Shown here: in pieces, positions 36,900-48,649 of the stretch | How positions within the stretch are numbered: position 1 is the stretch's first letter | Layout of the letters: each line of letters opens with the position of its first letter | NCBI GenBank assembly: GCA_009801085.1 | Contig: VNWV01000004.1 | Span: 62,001 to 126,000 of the forward strand | Reading direction: 5' to 3' | From: Lasiodiplodia sp. COLG20 | Taxonomy: Eukaryota > Ascomycota > Dothideomycetes > Botryosphaeriales > Botryosphaeriaceae | DNA: 64,000 nt | The notes under the pieces: model-generated | Told to the model about the DNA's origin: nothing | The model's database searches: none | Seen by the model: only the letters and a program-made list of their open reading frames with translations | Translations under genes and position numbers: made by a program

Positions 36900-38630
36900 T
36901 CAGATTTCGATATCGATGCCAAGATCCATAGATCCGATGAGCTCGTCGTCCATAGCCTTCTTGGTGAAAGTGGGAATGCCCTTGCGCTCGACCTTGGGCT
37001 TCTTGGGCTGCTCCGAAGGCGTTCCGGTCCGGCTGATGTCGCTGCCGCCATTGAACAGCGCGTCCTCTTCGGCAGCCTTCCTCTTTGCCTCTTCTTCGGC
37101 CCTGCGCAGACGAGCCTTTTCCTTGGCCTGGGCCTTCGCGGTACGTTCGGCGATGAGGGCCTGGCGGACTTGAGTGGCGTTGTTGACGCGGATGCTCTTG
37201 TTCAATGTCTGGAGCTTCTGATGGCGATCGGACTGGGTGCTGAAACCGGTCTTCGCCTTCTCGGGAGCGTATTTGTTCTGGCGTTTAAGCTTCTCAGCGA
37301 TGTCCTCTTCGGACCAACGCTTATCCAATAGCTCGTGGATCCTCTGGAGGTTTCTGTTGAGCTTGCTTTGAGTTGGGATCCTGACTCCTTCGCTTTCGCA
37401 CACGCTCTTCCACCTGTTGAACTCGGACTACAATTACATCAGTACTTGTCAAAGCATTGGGTGAGCGAATTGTCTTACCTCGGAGAACTTGGAGTCCGAG
37501 CACATGACGAAAGGCCATTCCTTCTCAGCCTTGCCGTGCGCCACAAGCACGTACAAGTCCGTCTTGACCGGCTTGTTGTTAGAACCCTGCATCGCGTACG
37601 GCGTACCCTCGGTGAAGCCCTTGATTTGGCACATCCGGTAAACGCCCTGGCCGGTGTTCTTGTCCATGCCGATGCTAACACGAGCGAAACAGCCAATGAG
37701 GTGGTCCTCAAAGCCTGGGTAGAAACAGACCTTGGCAAAGTTGCTCCGTCCGACCCTCACGCGCTCGAAGTCCTTGAGCTCAGCGGGTGGCTCCTCCTTG
37801 GCCGGCGACTTCTTGCGCGCATCCCACTCAACGTCGCTCTCGCCCTCCGCATCGACGTCGGACTGCATCCTGTCGCTCTCGGCAGATGGAGAACGACGAT
37901 CGCGGGTCCGACGGTTGCGCTGATCATTCCTCCGCGCTCTCTCGGCTTTGTAGTTCTCCAATGACTCGTTCACAGCCTTGGTCTTCGGCCGGCTGTTCTT
38001 CCGCTCGTCATCATCCAGGTCAGCAGCTCCCGCCTTGCGCTTCTTCTCTTCCTTGGCCTGGCGGTTCTGCAACAAGCGCTTGAGGTTGAGATCCTGGTTC
38101 CGACGCTCAATCTCCTGGGCGCGCTCAGCGAGAATAGACTCGCGCTCGACTTCCGACAAGCCCATGATCCGGTTCTTGTCCTCCCATGAGGTGAACTTGC
38201 CCTCGACAGGGTAGGGGTTGCTGTCTTCTTTGAAAGCGTCGACGGCGGCGTCGGAGTCGGACTCTTCCATGGCGCCAGAGCCCAGAGAGTTGGGGGAACC
38301 GGGAGCGGAAGAGCTACGAAATGTTAGCGCACAGTCTCGATGGCGCATGACAACCACGAGGGTGAACAAGGCCACAACTTACGCTTCACCTTCCTCCTCA
38401 GAGTCGTCCTTCCTGCGGCGACCGCTGGCCTTGCGCGACTTTACCTTGCGACGCGGGGGCGACGCTTCGGGCGAGCTGTGACGATCGGAGGGTTGAGGTG
38501 AGGAACGGGGGGTCGGCGAACGGCTGGTACGCGGGCTGTGCCTCGCGTCATCCATCTCCTGATCGCTGCCCACCTCATCGCCGGCGAGGGCGAGCAGCTC
38601 AGCATCGAGATCAAGGCCGTCGTCAGACAT
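36900..38630 (-). CDS. RTF1: Rtf1, Paf1-complex subunit (Plus3 domain)
   Basis: Three exons (38630-38383, 38313-37479, 37427-36900) give 536 residues, with introns of 69 and 51 nt and correct phases. Start MSDDGLDLDAELLALAGDE at 38630 is typical of Rtf1; an upstream in-frame ATG at 38687 is less likely. The N-terminal third is acidic/basic and Ser-rich. A histone-modification-like segment follows (FTSWEDKNRIMGLSEVEREAIL-type helix). The Plus3 domain runs ~260-400 (DFERVRVGRSNFAKVCFYPG, GCFARVSIGMDKNTGQGVYRMCQIKGF, FSE|SEFNRWK across intron 2). The C-terminus is a charged helix (ERTAKAQAKEKARLRRAEEE). Rtf1 couples elongating Pol II to H2B ubiquitination and Spt5. It is divergent from COQ7. Confidence 0.95.
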
Positions 38631-39214
38631 GGTGCTGGTGAGTTGGCTCGAGGGCTTTTTCGGCGATGGAAAGAATGATTCAGCCACGATTCGGCGATGA
38701 AAGGCGCGTCAAGACGATGGCGGAGTGGAGAGCGCGTCGTCCGCGGTTCAGGAGTCGCTGGGACGGGCGGCGTGGAGCTGGCGCGGGCGCGACGACGGGG
38801 TAAGAAGGAATTCAGACAGCGGGGGCGAAAGAGGCGACGGATTGCGAGATGGACCTGGCGATGGAGGATGAGGACGCCGAGGATGACGTGCGGTGAGAGA
38901 GAGGGTCAGGTTGGTTGAGGGAGGGCGAGGAAGAGTCGTGGTCGCCGCGGTGCACCGCCAAACTTGGGCCTGCCACTTTCAAGCCCCCGGCAAAGTCTCG
39001 GTCCAACCACGCGCGTGTGGGATCCCTGCTTGCAGCGCAGCCACTTGCGCGCGCCGCGGCTGTGGTCGATCGGCGGCGCGATGTCGGCCGCGCGCCCAGA
39101 GCATTTCCTCTTCGATGTCATCAAAGATGCGCCTCACGCCCCCGCGCCGCCGCGACTACGTCCGTTCCTTCCCCATCGCTCTTCTTTCCCATCTCCGTGT
39201 ACCATAGTTCCATA
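38631..39214. promoter_or_regulatory. divergent promoter region RTF1 / COQ7
   Basis: 584 nt between divergent starts. Purine-rich on the RTF1 side, C/T-rich before COQ7. Open frames here are compositional. No specific site recognised. Confidence 0.45.
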
Positions 39215-40040
39215 ATGTCCGTTTCTTTCTCTCCTCGCGTTGCCGTGGCCGCTCGCGCGCTGCGCCCGCAATTTCTTTCCGCCTCCAGATCCTCCGCGCC
39301 GGGTGTCGTACGATTCAGAAGATGCGCCTCTTCCGCTACCATCAGTCAAACACCCACCGATAATGAGGCTCTACTATCGACATCACGCAGCAATGGCGAG
39401 CCGCGTACTCCATTGAGCAAGGAGCAGAAGGACTACCTTGACAGCGCTGTCCGTCATTCCGCAATGTTGTTTCGAAACATCTCAGCTGAGCTGACTCCTG
39501 CTGTAGCTGCGCGTCAACCAAGCAGGCGAGCTCGCCGCCGTTCTCATTTACCTTTCTCAGACCCCGCCCATCATTAAGGCTCATCCAAAACTCCGCCCGT
39601 TGATGAAGCACATGCTTGAGCAAGAGGAAGGTCACTTCCACCAGTTCAACCACCTCATTGCCAAACACCGCATAAGACCAACGGCCATGTATCCGGTATG
39701 GAAGGCCGCAGCAACAATTCTGGGATGGGGCACAGGGGTCATGGGTCGTGAGGCTGCAATGGCTTGTACGGAGGCCGTGGAGACCGAGATTGGCTCGCAT
39801 TACAACGAGCAGGTCGCCAAGCTGCTAGAATGGGAAAAACAGTTGACTGCAAAGGGCGAGCAGCTGAGCCCGGATTTGCAGGTACTGCTGCAGGACCTGC
39901 GCCGGATCCGTGACGAGGAGCTGGAGCATCTGGATCATGCGGTGGAAAACGACGCAAAGGAAGCCCGGCCCTACGAGGTGCTTACCAACGTCATCCGTGG
40001 AGGATGCAGGGCTGCTATTTGGGTATCAGAGCGGGTCTGA
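39215..40040 (+). CDS. COQ7: Coq7/Cat5, demethoxyubiquinone hydroxylase
   Basis: Two exons (39215-39448, 39507-40040) give 255 residues. The 58-nt intron (GTCCGT..GCTGAC..GTAG) restores KDYLDSA|LRVNQAGELAAVLIY, a Coq7 hallmark. The first ~40 residues are Arg/Ala/Ser-rich without acids, a mitochondrial presequence. The ferritin-like di-iron ligands are visible in NQAGEL, EQEEGHFHQF, TEAVETEIGSHYNEQ and RDEELEHLDHA. The enzyme hydroxylates 5-demethoxyubiquinol on the matrix side of the inner mitochondrial membrane in ubiquinone synthesis. Length is normal. All key residues are present. Confidence 0.97.
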
Positions 40041-40543
40041 GACGTTGAGGTTTCGCCTACGAAAAGGAGTCATCCCACCATATGTATTATCAAAGTGTAG
40101 AATTTTGGCCTATACGGGCCATGCTAAGGAGTCTAGCTAGATCAAACTCCTCTCCCCCATTAGCGCTGAGCGTAAGAATGACAATATGATTATAATGCAG
40201 TCGTTTTGTGCAGCCATTCCGAAAAGCATGGAAGCCCTGCGTGTAGCCTTGGAATTAGCGGGTGGCTGGTATGCCAACAGCTTCAACTTCACTTCAATTT
40301 AATTCACAACCTGCATTGACCTGAAACACGACAATAGGGCCAGGTGAGCGCAAACAATAGCGACAATACAACAATGGCACTCAAGCCGCCATCGAACCGC
40401 TCAAATACTCCTGCTTTCCTTCGTGCCATCTTCTTTCCTCCGACTCCAGCATATCCACATCCACCGTCTTAACAGCTTCGGCGAGCCTTACGAATCCTCC
40501 AAACCACTAAAATACTTCGTTACTCACCGCTTCGACCATCGCG
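40041..40543. other. intergenic COQ7 3' / Myb-like gene promoter
   Basis: About 500 nt, no gene or RNA seen; the stretch before 40544 is C/T-rich, as is common at fungal transcription starts. Confidence 0.45.
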
Positions 40544-41626
40544 ATGTCTTCCTCCACTGTCAACCAGTCTGTCATCGACGACGCTCGCATCATTGCCCTC
40601 AAGGAGGGCACCAGCCTGACGTGGGCGGAAATCGCCAGACACTTCCCAAACAAGACCAGGGGCAGCATCCAGGTCCGATACTGCCGCTCTCTCAAGGCTG
40701 GTAAGTTACTCTTGGTGTATACCCTCTACTACGTCTACGTCTTGAATCATCTTCGCTTGATACCCCTTCACTGTCGGGTTCCAACTGACATGTGTATAGA
40801 CACCGCTGCTCGTCGCGCTGCCCTCGCTGTCAATGCCGCCAGCGCCACCACCACCATCTCGGGCCCGTCTTCGGCCAGCGCTGGCGCTGGTCCCACTCAG
40901 CCCGCCTCTGCTCCTGCTGTTCCTCCTGCTGCTGCTGCTACAACCGCCGCTCCGCCCGCTGCCGCTGTCCCGGCGTCGTCCTCCTCCGCGCCCGTGTCTG
41001 CTCCGGCTGCTGGCAGCCTCAAGCGCACGCGCTCTGCCACCGCCGCCGCCAATGCCGCTGCCGCCGCTGCTGCTACTGCTGCTGCTCCCGGTGCCGCTCC
41101 CGCTCCCGCTCCCGCCACCGCCGCCGACGAGGAGGAGGCCGTTCCTGCGCCTGCTCCCAAGCGGGCCAGGACGGCCCGCAAGAAGAAGACCGCCGCCGCC
41201 GCCACCACCACCGAGGAGAGTGGTCCCTCCGCGCCCGCAGCCTCCGCCCCCTCCGCCACCACCGCACCCGCCGCCCGTCCCGCCCAGCCCGCCCGTCGTT
41301 CCGCTGCTCGTGCGCCGGCTTCGCAGCCGCGCGCGACGCGTTCCTCTCGGAGGACCCAGCCCACCCGCTCCGCGAATGCGCAGTCGGGTCCTTCCGCGCC
41401 GCCAGCCGGCCTGTCCGCTCGTGAGCGGCGCGCCGCGAGGCGCAATGCGATCAAGCCCGGGCAGGTGGCGCGGGAGGCCGGTGGGATCAGAGTCCCCGCG
41501 GGGAACTTGCAGACGACGAGGCTCCTGAGCACGGCGCACTTTAGCGCCTACGACGGATATGCGGTTGGTGGGGAGAAGTGGGGTGATGCGAGGTGGGAGG
41601 GGTTCACGGGGATGTATTTGAAGTGA
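40544..41626 (+). CDS. Myb/SANT-like DNA-binding protein with Ala/Pro-rich middle
   Basis: Two exons (40544-40700, 40800-41626) give 327 residues. The 99-nt intron (GTAAGT, ACTGAC, TATAG) is a multiple of three without a stop, so an unspliced reading of 360 residues is also open. Residues ~8-55 are a Myb/SANT-like three-helix motif (DDARIIALKEGTSLTWAEIARHF, NKTRGSIQVRYCRSLK). The middle is Ala/Pro/Ser low complexity with basic patches (PKRARTARKKK) resembling a nuclear signal. The last ~60 residues are more conserved-looking (ARRNAIKPGQVAREAGGIRV ... WGDARWEGFTGMYLK). Probably a nuclear DNA-binding protein; targets unknown. Confidence 0.8.
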   Translation: MSSSTVNQSVIDDARIIALKEGTSLTWAEIARHFPNKTRGSIQVRYCRSLKAGKLLLVYTLYYVYVLNHLRLIPLHCRVPTDMCIDTAARRAALAVNAASATTTISGPSSASAGAGPTQPASAPAVPPAAAATTAAPPAAAVPASSSSAPVSAPAAGSLKRTRSATAAANAAAAAAATAAAPGAAPAPAPATAADEEEAVPAPAPKRARTARKKKTAAAATTTEESGPSAPAASAPSATTAPAARPAQPARRSAARAPASQPRATRSSRRTQPTRSANAQSGPSAPPAGLSARERRAARRNAIKPGQVAREAGGIRVPAGNLQTTRLLSTAHFSAYDGYAVGGEKWGDARWEGFTGMYLK

Positions 41627-42214
41627 GGAGAGTTGGGAGTGTTCCGGGTTGGGGGGTTGGGGTGCTTGGGGAGGGAGGAGTTTTGGGGGAGAGGGATTCA
41701 AAAGTTTTTGTTTTTTTCGGAATGCCGGTTTAGGAAGCCGGTGATAGCGGTTCTGGTGGTTTGCTTCTGGGGCCGAGGGGTGAATAGGCCATCATGCATC
41801 AGCGGTCGTTGGGAGCTGCGATTCAGCTTTATAGACTTCACGATGACGACGACGATACCAACGCCGAGACGATAACGAATGAATCAGAAGAAGATGCTGG
41901 ACATATTCGTGTCTTTTGCGCGTAGAAAATTCCCTTTTCAAGTCCCATAGTGAACAGTTGATGTCTCTGGCTTCAGGTGATGTTGTTTCTTACCGATTGG
42001 GGAAACGTCGGCGATAGCGTGAACGCTCGGTCTTAAGCGGGGATTGACGCGACGCGAGGCGCGCAAGAGCGCGTCGCGCGCTCGTTAACCTTTACATTCC
42101 AACTCCACTGCCTCAGCCGTCGCCCTATTCCCCAATGACAGCCTAATTTGATACCCCGATTTTCCCATTCAGTGCAACGACGGAAACGCATTCTAATTTT
42201 CGAAACCCGTCGAC
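41627..42214. other. intergenic, MRC1 promoter side
   Basis: About 590 nt. G-rich just after the Myb-like gene. MCB-like motifs near 42047-42074 are listed separately. Otherwise nothing seen. Confidence 0.45.
42047..42074 (+). promoter_or_regulatory. cluster of MCB-like ACGCG motifs upstream of MRC1
   Basis: Two ACGCGA motifs overlapping by one base (42047-42052, 42052-42057) and GCGCGT (42069-42074) lie ~140-170 nt before the MRC1 start. They resemble the MluI cell-cycle box (ACGCGN) bound by MBF at G1/S genes. The local GC content is high, so chance is possible. Confidence 0.35.
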
Positions 42215-45200
42215 ATGTCTTCTACGCCCTCCACCCCGGCGCGCTCCGCTCGCGCGTCCTCCACAGCCTCCTCGCCCGCCATGAATACGTCCAAATCTCC
42301 GATCGAGTTGACCCCGCGGAGCAAAGTCAAAGCCATGCTTGCAGCTGCCGGTATGAGTGATGATTCAGAGGACGAACTCTCCGCGAAGCCTTCCAACGGA
42401 CCTTCAAACCCCGCCGAGCCCGTGGCAAAACCTGCAGCAGCAGCCTCGAAACCTATTCAGGATGGCGCCCCTTCAGATTCCGAGGACGAGGATATTGTTC
42501 CTGTTAAAAGACCAGTTGGACGGATGGCAGCACGCATGCTCGCACAAGATCAGAACGCCCAGAGTGAGGGCAGCGAGGAGCAGGATGGGAACGCATACCA
42601 AAGGGTCAGGAAGATGCTCATGTCCGCTAAGGATAAGCAGAAGGAATCATCAAGCAAGCCAAGCTCTGCATCAGATGCCGACTCGAGTTCGGGCGAGGAC
42701 ATGCCATTCAGCAGACCTGCTCAAGCAAGACGGCTTGCACGAAAAGCTAGCAAATCACCAAAACCTGCAGAGCCCGCGTCAAGAGCATCTTCGCCTGGGC
42801 TTTTTGTGTCACCATCAAAGCCATCCCCAGCCAAGTCTGTCGCTTCTCTGGACAATGACTCAAACTCCGACTCGGATATGTCTGACTTCAAACCGAAATC
42901 CCGCTTCGAGGAATTGGTCGCGCAGAAGAGAGCCGAGCGCAAGGCTAAGGAGGCTTCAGAGAAGAAGGAACGCGAGGAGAACCGCCGGAAAGCAAAGGCT
43001 GCCGCAAGAAAATCGAGAGAAATCGACCTCGAGCTCAACGGCTCAGAAACTGATAGCAATGATGAGGAAGGCGTGGCTGAGAAGTTGACACAACAATCTC
43101 GGCCAACCCGCAAGGCAGGAAAAAAGGCCAGGGAGGAGATGAACCGCGAAACGCAAAGGCTTTACAGGAACATGCAGTTGGCACATCAAGCGAAGACAAA
43201 GAAGAAGTACACCACGCAAGACCTTTTCAAGAAATTCAATTTTGGTCAGCCCAAAGGGTCTGTGGAGGATCCTATTGAGCTTGCGTCTTCAGATGTCGAT
43301 CTGACCCAGAAGGAGACACCGCCTACGAGTCCACCAAGCGCGGATGAAGCTGAGAAGAAAACCGCTCGGGAGCAAGGCTTGGATTCTAACGGATTTCCCG
43401 AAAACACGGTCATTGATATTGGCCAGCGAGATGTTACCGATGTCGACCTTTCAGATCTACAAAAGATCCGCCCCCAGCCAAATATCAACAAGGGCAAAGG
43501 TCGTGCCGTATCACCATCCAGCGAAATCCCCCTCCAAGTCGCACCGGAACAGGCCATCAAACCCGCCGCTCCTGCACCCGTCCAAGAGAAGAAAACTCGC
43601 ACGTTCCGCGTTGTACTCCCGCAAAGACCTGCCGCTGGCGCCTCCGACGATGACGATGACCTGGAGATTGTCCGTGACACGCGCTTTCCGGTTTTCGATA
43701 ATCTTCCCGCTCGCCAGGCGAAAGAGCCCAAGCATCTGCTCACACTCCGCCACCTCGCGCACCTGACTTCACCAACCAAGAGCCGACAAACTAACAATAA
43801 TTCTATGGGGCCTACTGAACTACAGGCAGTACTTCAGCGCAGAGCGCGCGAGCAAGCGAAGGCGGAAAAAGACGAGAAGATTGCTGAGCTTCGGGCAAAG
43901 GGCATCATGGTGCAGACGGAAGAAGAGCGTGAGAAAGACCAGCTTGAGCTGGAGAACCTCCTGGAGAAAGCCCGAAAGGAAGCCGAGGAGCTGGCGAAGA
44001 AGGAAAGGGATGAGGCGAAGAAGAACGGCGAAGAGGACGGCGATGCCTTGCTTGATAGCGAGGATGACGAGAGCTACGTCGAGGGCGGATCGGATGCTGA
44101 GGGGCCGGAAGAAGACGAGGAGCTTGAGCTTTCCGGCAGCGAGGATGAGGAAGACGAACATGCCGACGATCAAGGTCTTATCGACAATGAAGCCGGCGAA
44201 GATGTCGACGAAGAGATGGCGGATGAGGATGACGTTGCAGCGCAACCTGACATGGAAGCAGCCGAGGATGATGTGGAATCCGAGAACGAAGACGCTGCAC
44301 CTGCCCGGCGTGCAACGGCAGCACGGAACCGCAAACGCGTCGTCGATGACGAGGATGAGGAGTCTGAGGCTGCTGAGCAGCAACCTCAACCTGAGCCGAG
44401 TCAGGATGAGGCTATGGCTGCATTTGGCTTTGCTAACAATGCTGCTCCTGTGGGTCTTAGTCAAATGTTTGCTGGCACAATGGCCGAACTGGGCTCCGAG
44501 CCGACCGATCAACAAGCTCAAGCCTCGTCAGGCCAGGATGAGACTATGGCTGCATTTGGCTTTGCCAATAATGCCGCTTCGGTGGGTCTTAGCCAGATGT
44601 TTGCTGGCACCATGGCAGACATGAACTCCCAAGCCGAAATGCCAGTGGCGGGAAGCACCCAGCAAGATTCCCTCGACTTTCTCCGAAACATCCCGGTCTC
44701 GACGCTTCCTGAGTTTGCAGACAACTTTGCAGGTCCCAGCCAGGACTCCGTCGTCCACGATAGTCAGCCCGAAGAATCCCAAGCAGAAAGTGGAAGCAAC
44801 GACATCAACATTGGCATTTCTCAGTTCCCCTCGCAACCCCAGGATCTCGATACCCAGATGTCTGATATCCCCGAGCCGACGCAGGATGGTGGTTTTGCTG
44901 TTTCCCGAACGCCAGGCCGATTCAACAGGACTCCTTTGCCCTCTTCAAGCCAGAAAACAGTGGACACTGTTATCCTTGAAGATGGGACACCTGAATCGCC
45001 AATCGTTCAGCGGAAGAAGGGTCGTCTGCAGCGCCGTCGCGAGATTATCGCCACGTCGATATCGGATGTCGAGGAGGACACTGAAGCCAAGGAAGATGGC
45101 GCGGTTTCGGATGAGGACTTTGCGATCTCGGCAGACGCTTTCGATGTTATGCGAAAGGGTGCGAAGAAGGCCAAGAAGATCGACGCCTTCAACAAGAAGA

Positions 45201-46609
45201 AGAGCGCAGCCAAGGAGATGGTCGAGGAGCAGGCCGAGGAGTCTGAGGACGAATACGCAGGCCTGGGTGGTGCTAGCGATGATGAAAGTGGCGGGGAGAT
45301 GGATGAGGAGCTGAAAAACATGATCGACGAGACGAAGGTGAAGGTCAACGAGAGAGAGATTGCGGCGTTTCATGCGTAAGTCGCCCTGTTCTCCCTGTGA
45401 TATCTCGGAAAATCTGACTAGTAAATAGGAACAAGGAGCGCGCGGAAGATGAGAAGCGCATCGATAGGCTGTACAAGGACATCACCAGTGGCAATCTGCG
45501 TCGGAAACGTGGTGGAGACTTTGATTCATTGGATGATTCGGACGATGAAGCTGCAGAGAGAAGGGCGAGAAAGCAGAGGGAGTTCGCGCGAATGCGAAAG
45601 GCGCTTCTTGCGGACGAGAACATTGGCAAGATCGGTAAGTCTTCCTTCTGCTCCTCGAGGGACCTGGCTAACATGATGGTTCACAGCCGAAAACCCAAAG
45701 AAGCTTGCCTTCCTCCGCGCCATCGAGGATCACGACGACGACGACTTCGACTTTTTCGAGTACAAGGATTCCGCCGGCCCCGACGAGTCTCAGTCCCAAT
45801 CCGTTCCCGACTCGCAGGAGGCAGCGCAGCAGGAAAACACAGCGGTCGACCAAGAGGGTGCCTCTGCCGCAGCTGGTCAAGCAAACCCGCTCAAGCGTAA
45901 ATCGCCTGCCACAGAATCCAACGACGAAAATCGGCCTCCGGCCCGCCAACGCCGTACCGCCGCGGCGCCCGACCGCAAACCCACCACACTTGCGGAGATC
46001 CGCGAGAACGTCTCGTTCCTCATCGACGAGCCGCTCGTCCGCGAAACCCAATTCTCCGCGTCCGAAGACGAAGGCGAAGGCGACGACGATGGAGAGCTGC
46101 AACAAACCAAGGTCACCACCACCACGACGCGCGCCTCTTTCACCGAGCGCCGCACCACAACCACCGTCGTCGACCGCCTCACGCTGTCGCGCTCCGCCAG
46201 CGCCGCATCCTCGACGTCGACGACGACGTCGACGGAACAACAGCCCGCCCCCGCCGGGAAGCCGCTGGCTTTCGCCGCCGGCAACAAGCCTGCCGGCCAC
46301 GGCTTCAGGGTGCCGGCCCTGCTGCGGCGCGCGACGTCAAACCTGAGCAACGCGAGCTCGACCACGACGACGACCACCACCAACAGCAACCACAACGCGG
46401 CCGCCGCTGGCGCTGCTGCGGCCGAGGCGGGCGGCTTGAGGAGAGGTGGCAGCAAGAAGAGCAACATCCACTACCAGGCGCGCGAGGCGGAGCGCAAGAA
46501 GGCGGTCGAGGCCGTGGACGCGAGGAGGGAGGAGGGCTTGAGGAAGAAGGTAGTTAAGGGCAGGGGGAGGAGCGTGCTGGGCGTGCTGGGGGGAGGGGGG
46601 TTCGAGTAG
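42215..46609 (+). CDS. MRC1: Mrc1/Claspin, replication-checkpoint mediator
   Basis: Three exons (42215-45375, 45429-45634, 45687-46609) give 1429 residues; introns are 53 and 52 nt and phases fit. The protein is highly charged and probably mostly disordered. The conserved MRC1-like region is near residues 960-1140: SDEDFAISADAFDVMRKGAKKAKKIDAF, DEYAGLGGASDDESG, MIDETKVKVNEREIAAFHA|NKERAEDEKRIDRLYKDI, IGKI|AENPKKLAFLRAIEDHDDDDFDFFE. An SQ/TQ cluster (about eleven sites) lies at ~745-915, the expected target of Mec1/Tel1-type kinases. Within it a 28-residue unit occurs twice. Mrc1 travels with the replisome, links Pol epsilon to the helicase and activates the checkpoint kinase. The C-terminal ~250 residues are Ser/Thr/Ala low complexity. 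Confidence 0.93.
44402..44617 (+). repeat. two-copy 28-codon repeat inside MRC1
   Basis: Copies at 44402-44485 and 44534-44617 (132-bp offset) encode QDExMAAFGFANNAAxVGLS followed by QMFAGTMA with only two changed residues. The DNA is also closely similar, so the duplication looks fairly recent or under selection. Confidence 0.9.
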
Positions 46610-48649
46610 GTGTTGTTGTTTTTGTCTGGTGTTATGGCCTTTTTTGGGGTTCATGGCGTTGCTGGTGCGAGGGAACAACGGGACGGCGTTGGCCGCAGAT
46701 GGGCTGGGCTGGGTTTGTAGCTTTATGAATAGTATGGTTTGGATTGTTGTCGTTTTGCGTCTTTACCTTCCAAGAGGCCCGTGACTGCACATGCACCATT
46801 GATGTCAAGCCAAATTCCTGCATGGCTCGTCAAAGTCACGATGATAGAAAGAAGTCCTGTGCAGAAACACTCACCCTCCCTCTCCACAGACGACATATGT
46901 CTTTCATTGTGGAATTGCAGCCGATTTGAACCAAGCGCATGAGCATCGTGTCTTCTGCGGGGCTGGCAAGTCCCCCACCAGATAGTCGGGTCTAGGTTCA
47001 CAGTAATTTGGTCAGTTCGTGACTTCCAGAAGTGTGTTAGTAGTAGACATTGTTCTTCTACAACCAACTCTCCAGCATCGCTAACGGGTTCTCGGTCCGC
47101 TGAAGAAATCAAACCCAGAAGGCGTATAGTGCCCATCAGCGGTGTAACGATAATACAGTTGTTTCTTGAAGACGATGACAACTTCAGCTGCAAAATTAGA
47201 CAAGAACGTGTGCGGCGATAGTGTACGTACCGAGTAATATGATTCTGGGATGGATTTCTTTGTCCCGACCTGAGCGTAGGGCCACAGTTTGCGCATGGTT
47301 GTTCAAGGAGTCGTTTATATCAAACGAGCATGCCTATTTGCGAACCGAAGCGAAGGGGGACGCTGGGCCAGCTTTGGGACCCTTGGTCTTGGTCCATAAC
47401 GTAGCTTGCATCCTCCAAGCGGCGGAATATTTCCCGAGTATTGCGGTCTCGTGCACAAGCGGCGGCGGCTGCGCCTCCACGGGGTGAGGGGACCTCGATT
47501 CCGAATGAGAACATGAGCAAATGGCGTCAGGTTTTGCTGAATATCCGTACGAGTGGGAAAGAACAGAAATTACTGGGCCGCCTTTCTGCGCAGCGGCTTG
47601 CACGCGGTGGGTAGAAGACAGCAAGGAGTCCATGACGCAATGCAAGCTCGAGATGTCCGTGGGCTCAGAGGTCTTCAGCGCATAGGTGAAGAAGCGACGT
47701 AGGTGGCCATGATGTCACAGCGGGCCCTAAAGAAGCGAAGAGCAGCTGGCTAGGGTCCGTCTTGAAGAGGAGCAGGTGAGCTTCGCAGACGACCGCGCTG
47801 GCGCGGCAGTTGCGTCGGATATCTGAAGCAATCATCGCATTCATTTCACATTAGGGAGTCTTTGCTGAGTAGGCATCCTCAGTGCAGCGCGAAGGAGCTT
47901 AGTTTGAGCAAGGACTCAAGCACAAGGCTGCAGCCCGCTCGGGCCAGGGCGCTCAAATGCGGGCTGACTATGGCAGTTCGCCATGTGCAGGTGAGTGTTG
48001 ACGCGCTCTGCTTGATGTCGAGGTGCTCCGGGGTGCACGGATGATGCAAGCCAAGGCCGGTGGGTGCGCGTGTCCATAGCTTTCGGCTGCGCGAGCTCTC
48101 CGGCGTGTTACTGTCAAACATTCACGAACCACCCGCATATGGCAGCCGCCGGAGCCTGGTGTTTGCCTGCGCGGCCGGCAGCGGTGAGGCCCGTGCGTTC
48201 GCCCGTCCAGGTACTTAAACCCGTCCTTCGCCCTCCTCCTCTCCTTCTTCACTCTTCCTCCTCAACCTCACCTCGGCATCCGATACTCGTTTTCGACAGC
48301 CACCTTTGCTGCGCTGCCTCTCATCTCAGTCACTCACGTTTGTCAGCCGCGTCGGCGTCCGTCACCCATTTCTACCGCGCATGCAAGTTCAACCCCAACA
48401 ATCAACCGCCTGACCCGCAACTCATCGGCGACGACTAATATTTCGGAAGAAGTCGGTCCTTCCACCTCACCGGCTCGGCTGCTAACTCTGTTTACAGAAT
48501 CTTGCAAACGGCCACCGACTCGTTAAGATCATCCTCCTCTCGCGAACGAAACCTCACTTCCGCTTAGCGATGACGTCACTTCACTTCCTCCTCTTTGGTC
48601 GAGGTGTTGTGACTAGCTGAAATCCTTTTGTTGCCATCGGAGATCCCAC
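46610..48649. other. intergenic, MRC1 3' side
   Basis: About 2 kb without a convincing gene. On the minus strand near 47296-47082 a GTACGT..CTAAT..TTTGCAG intron could join two short open segments of a ~60-residue protein, without homology support. 47.6-48.6 kb shows nothing. Confidence 0.35.

Noticed and set aside
40706..41600. 331-residue minus-strand frame opposite the Myb-like gene
   Set aside because: Shadow of the Ala/Pro-rich coding strand, giving Gly/Ser/Arg runs.
46723..47193. 156-residue minus-strand frame
   Set aside because: No ATG start of its own and no recognisable content; a spliced ~60-residue alternative in another frame is equally weak.
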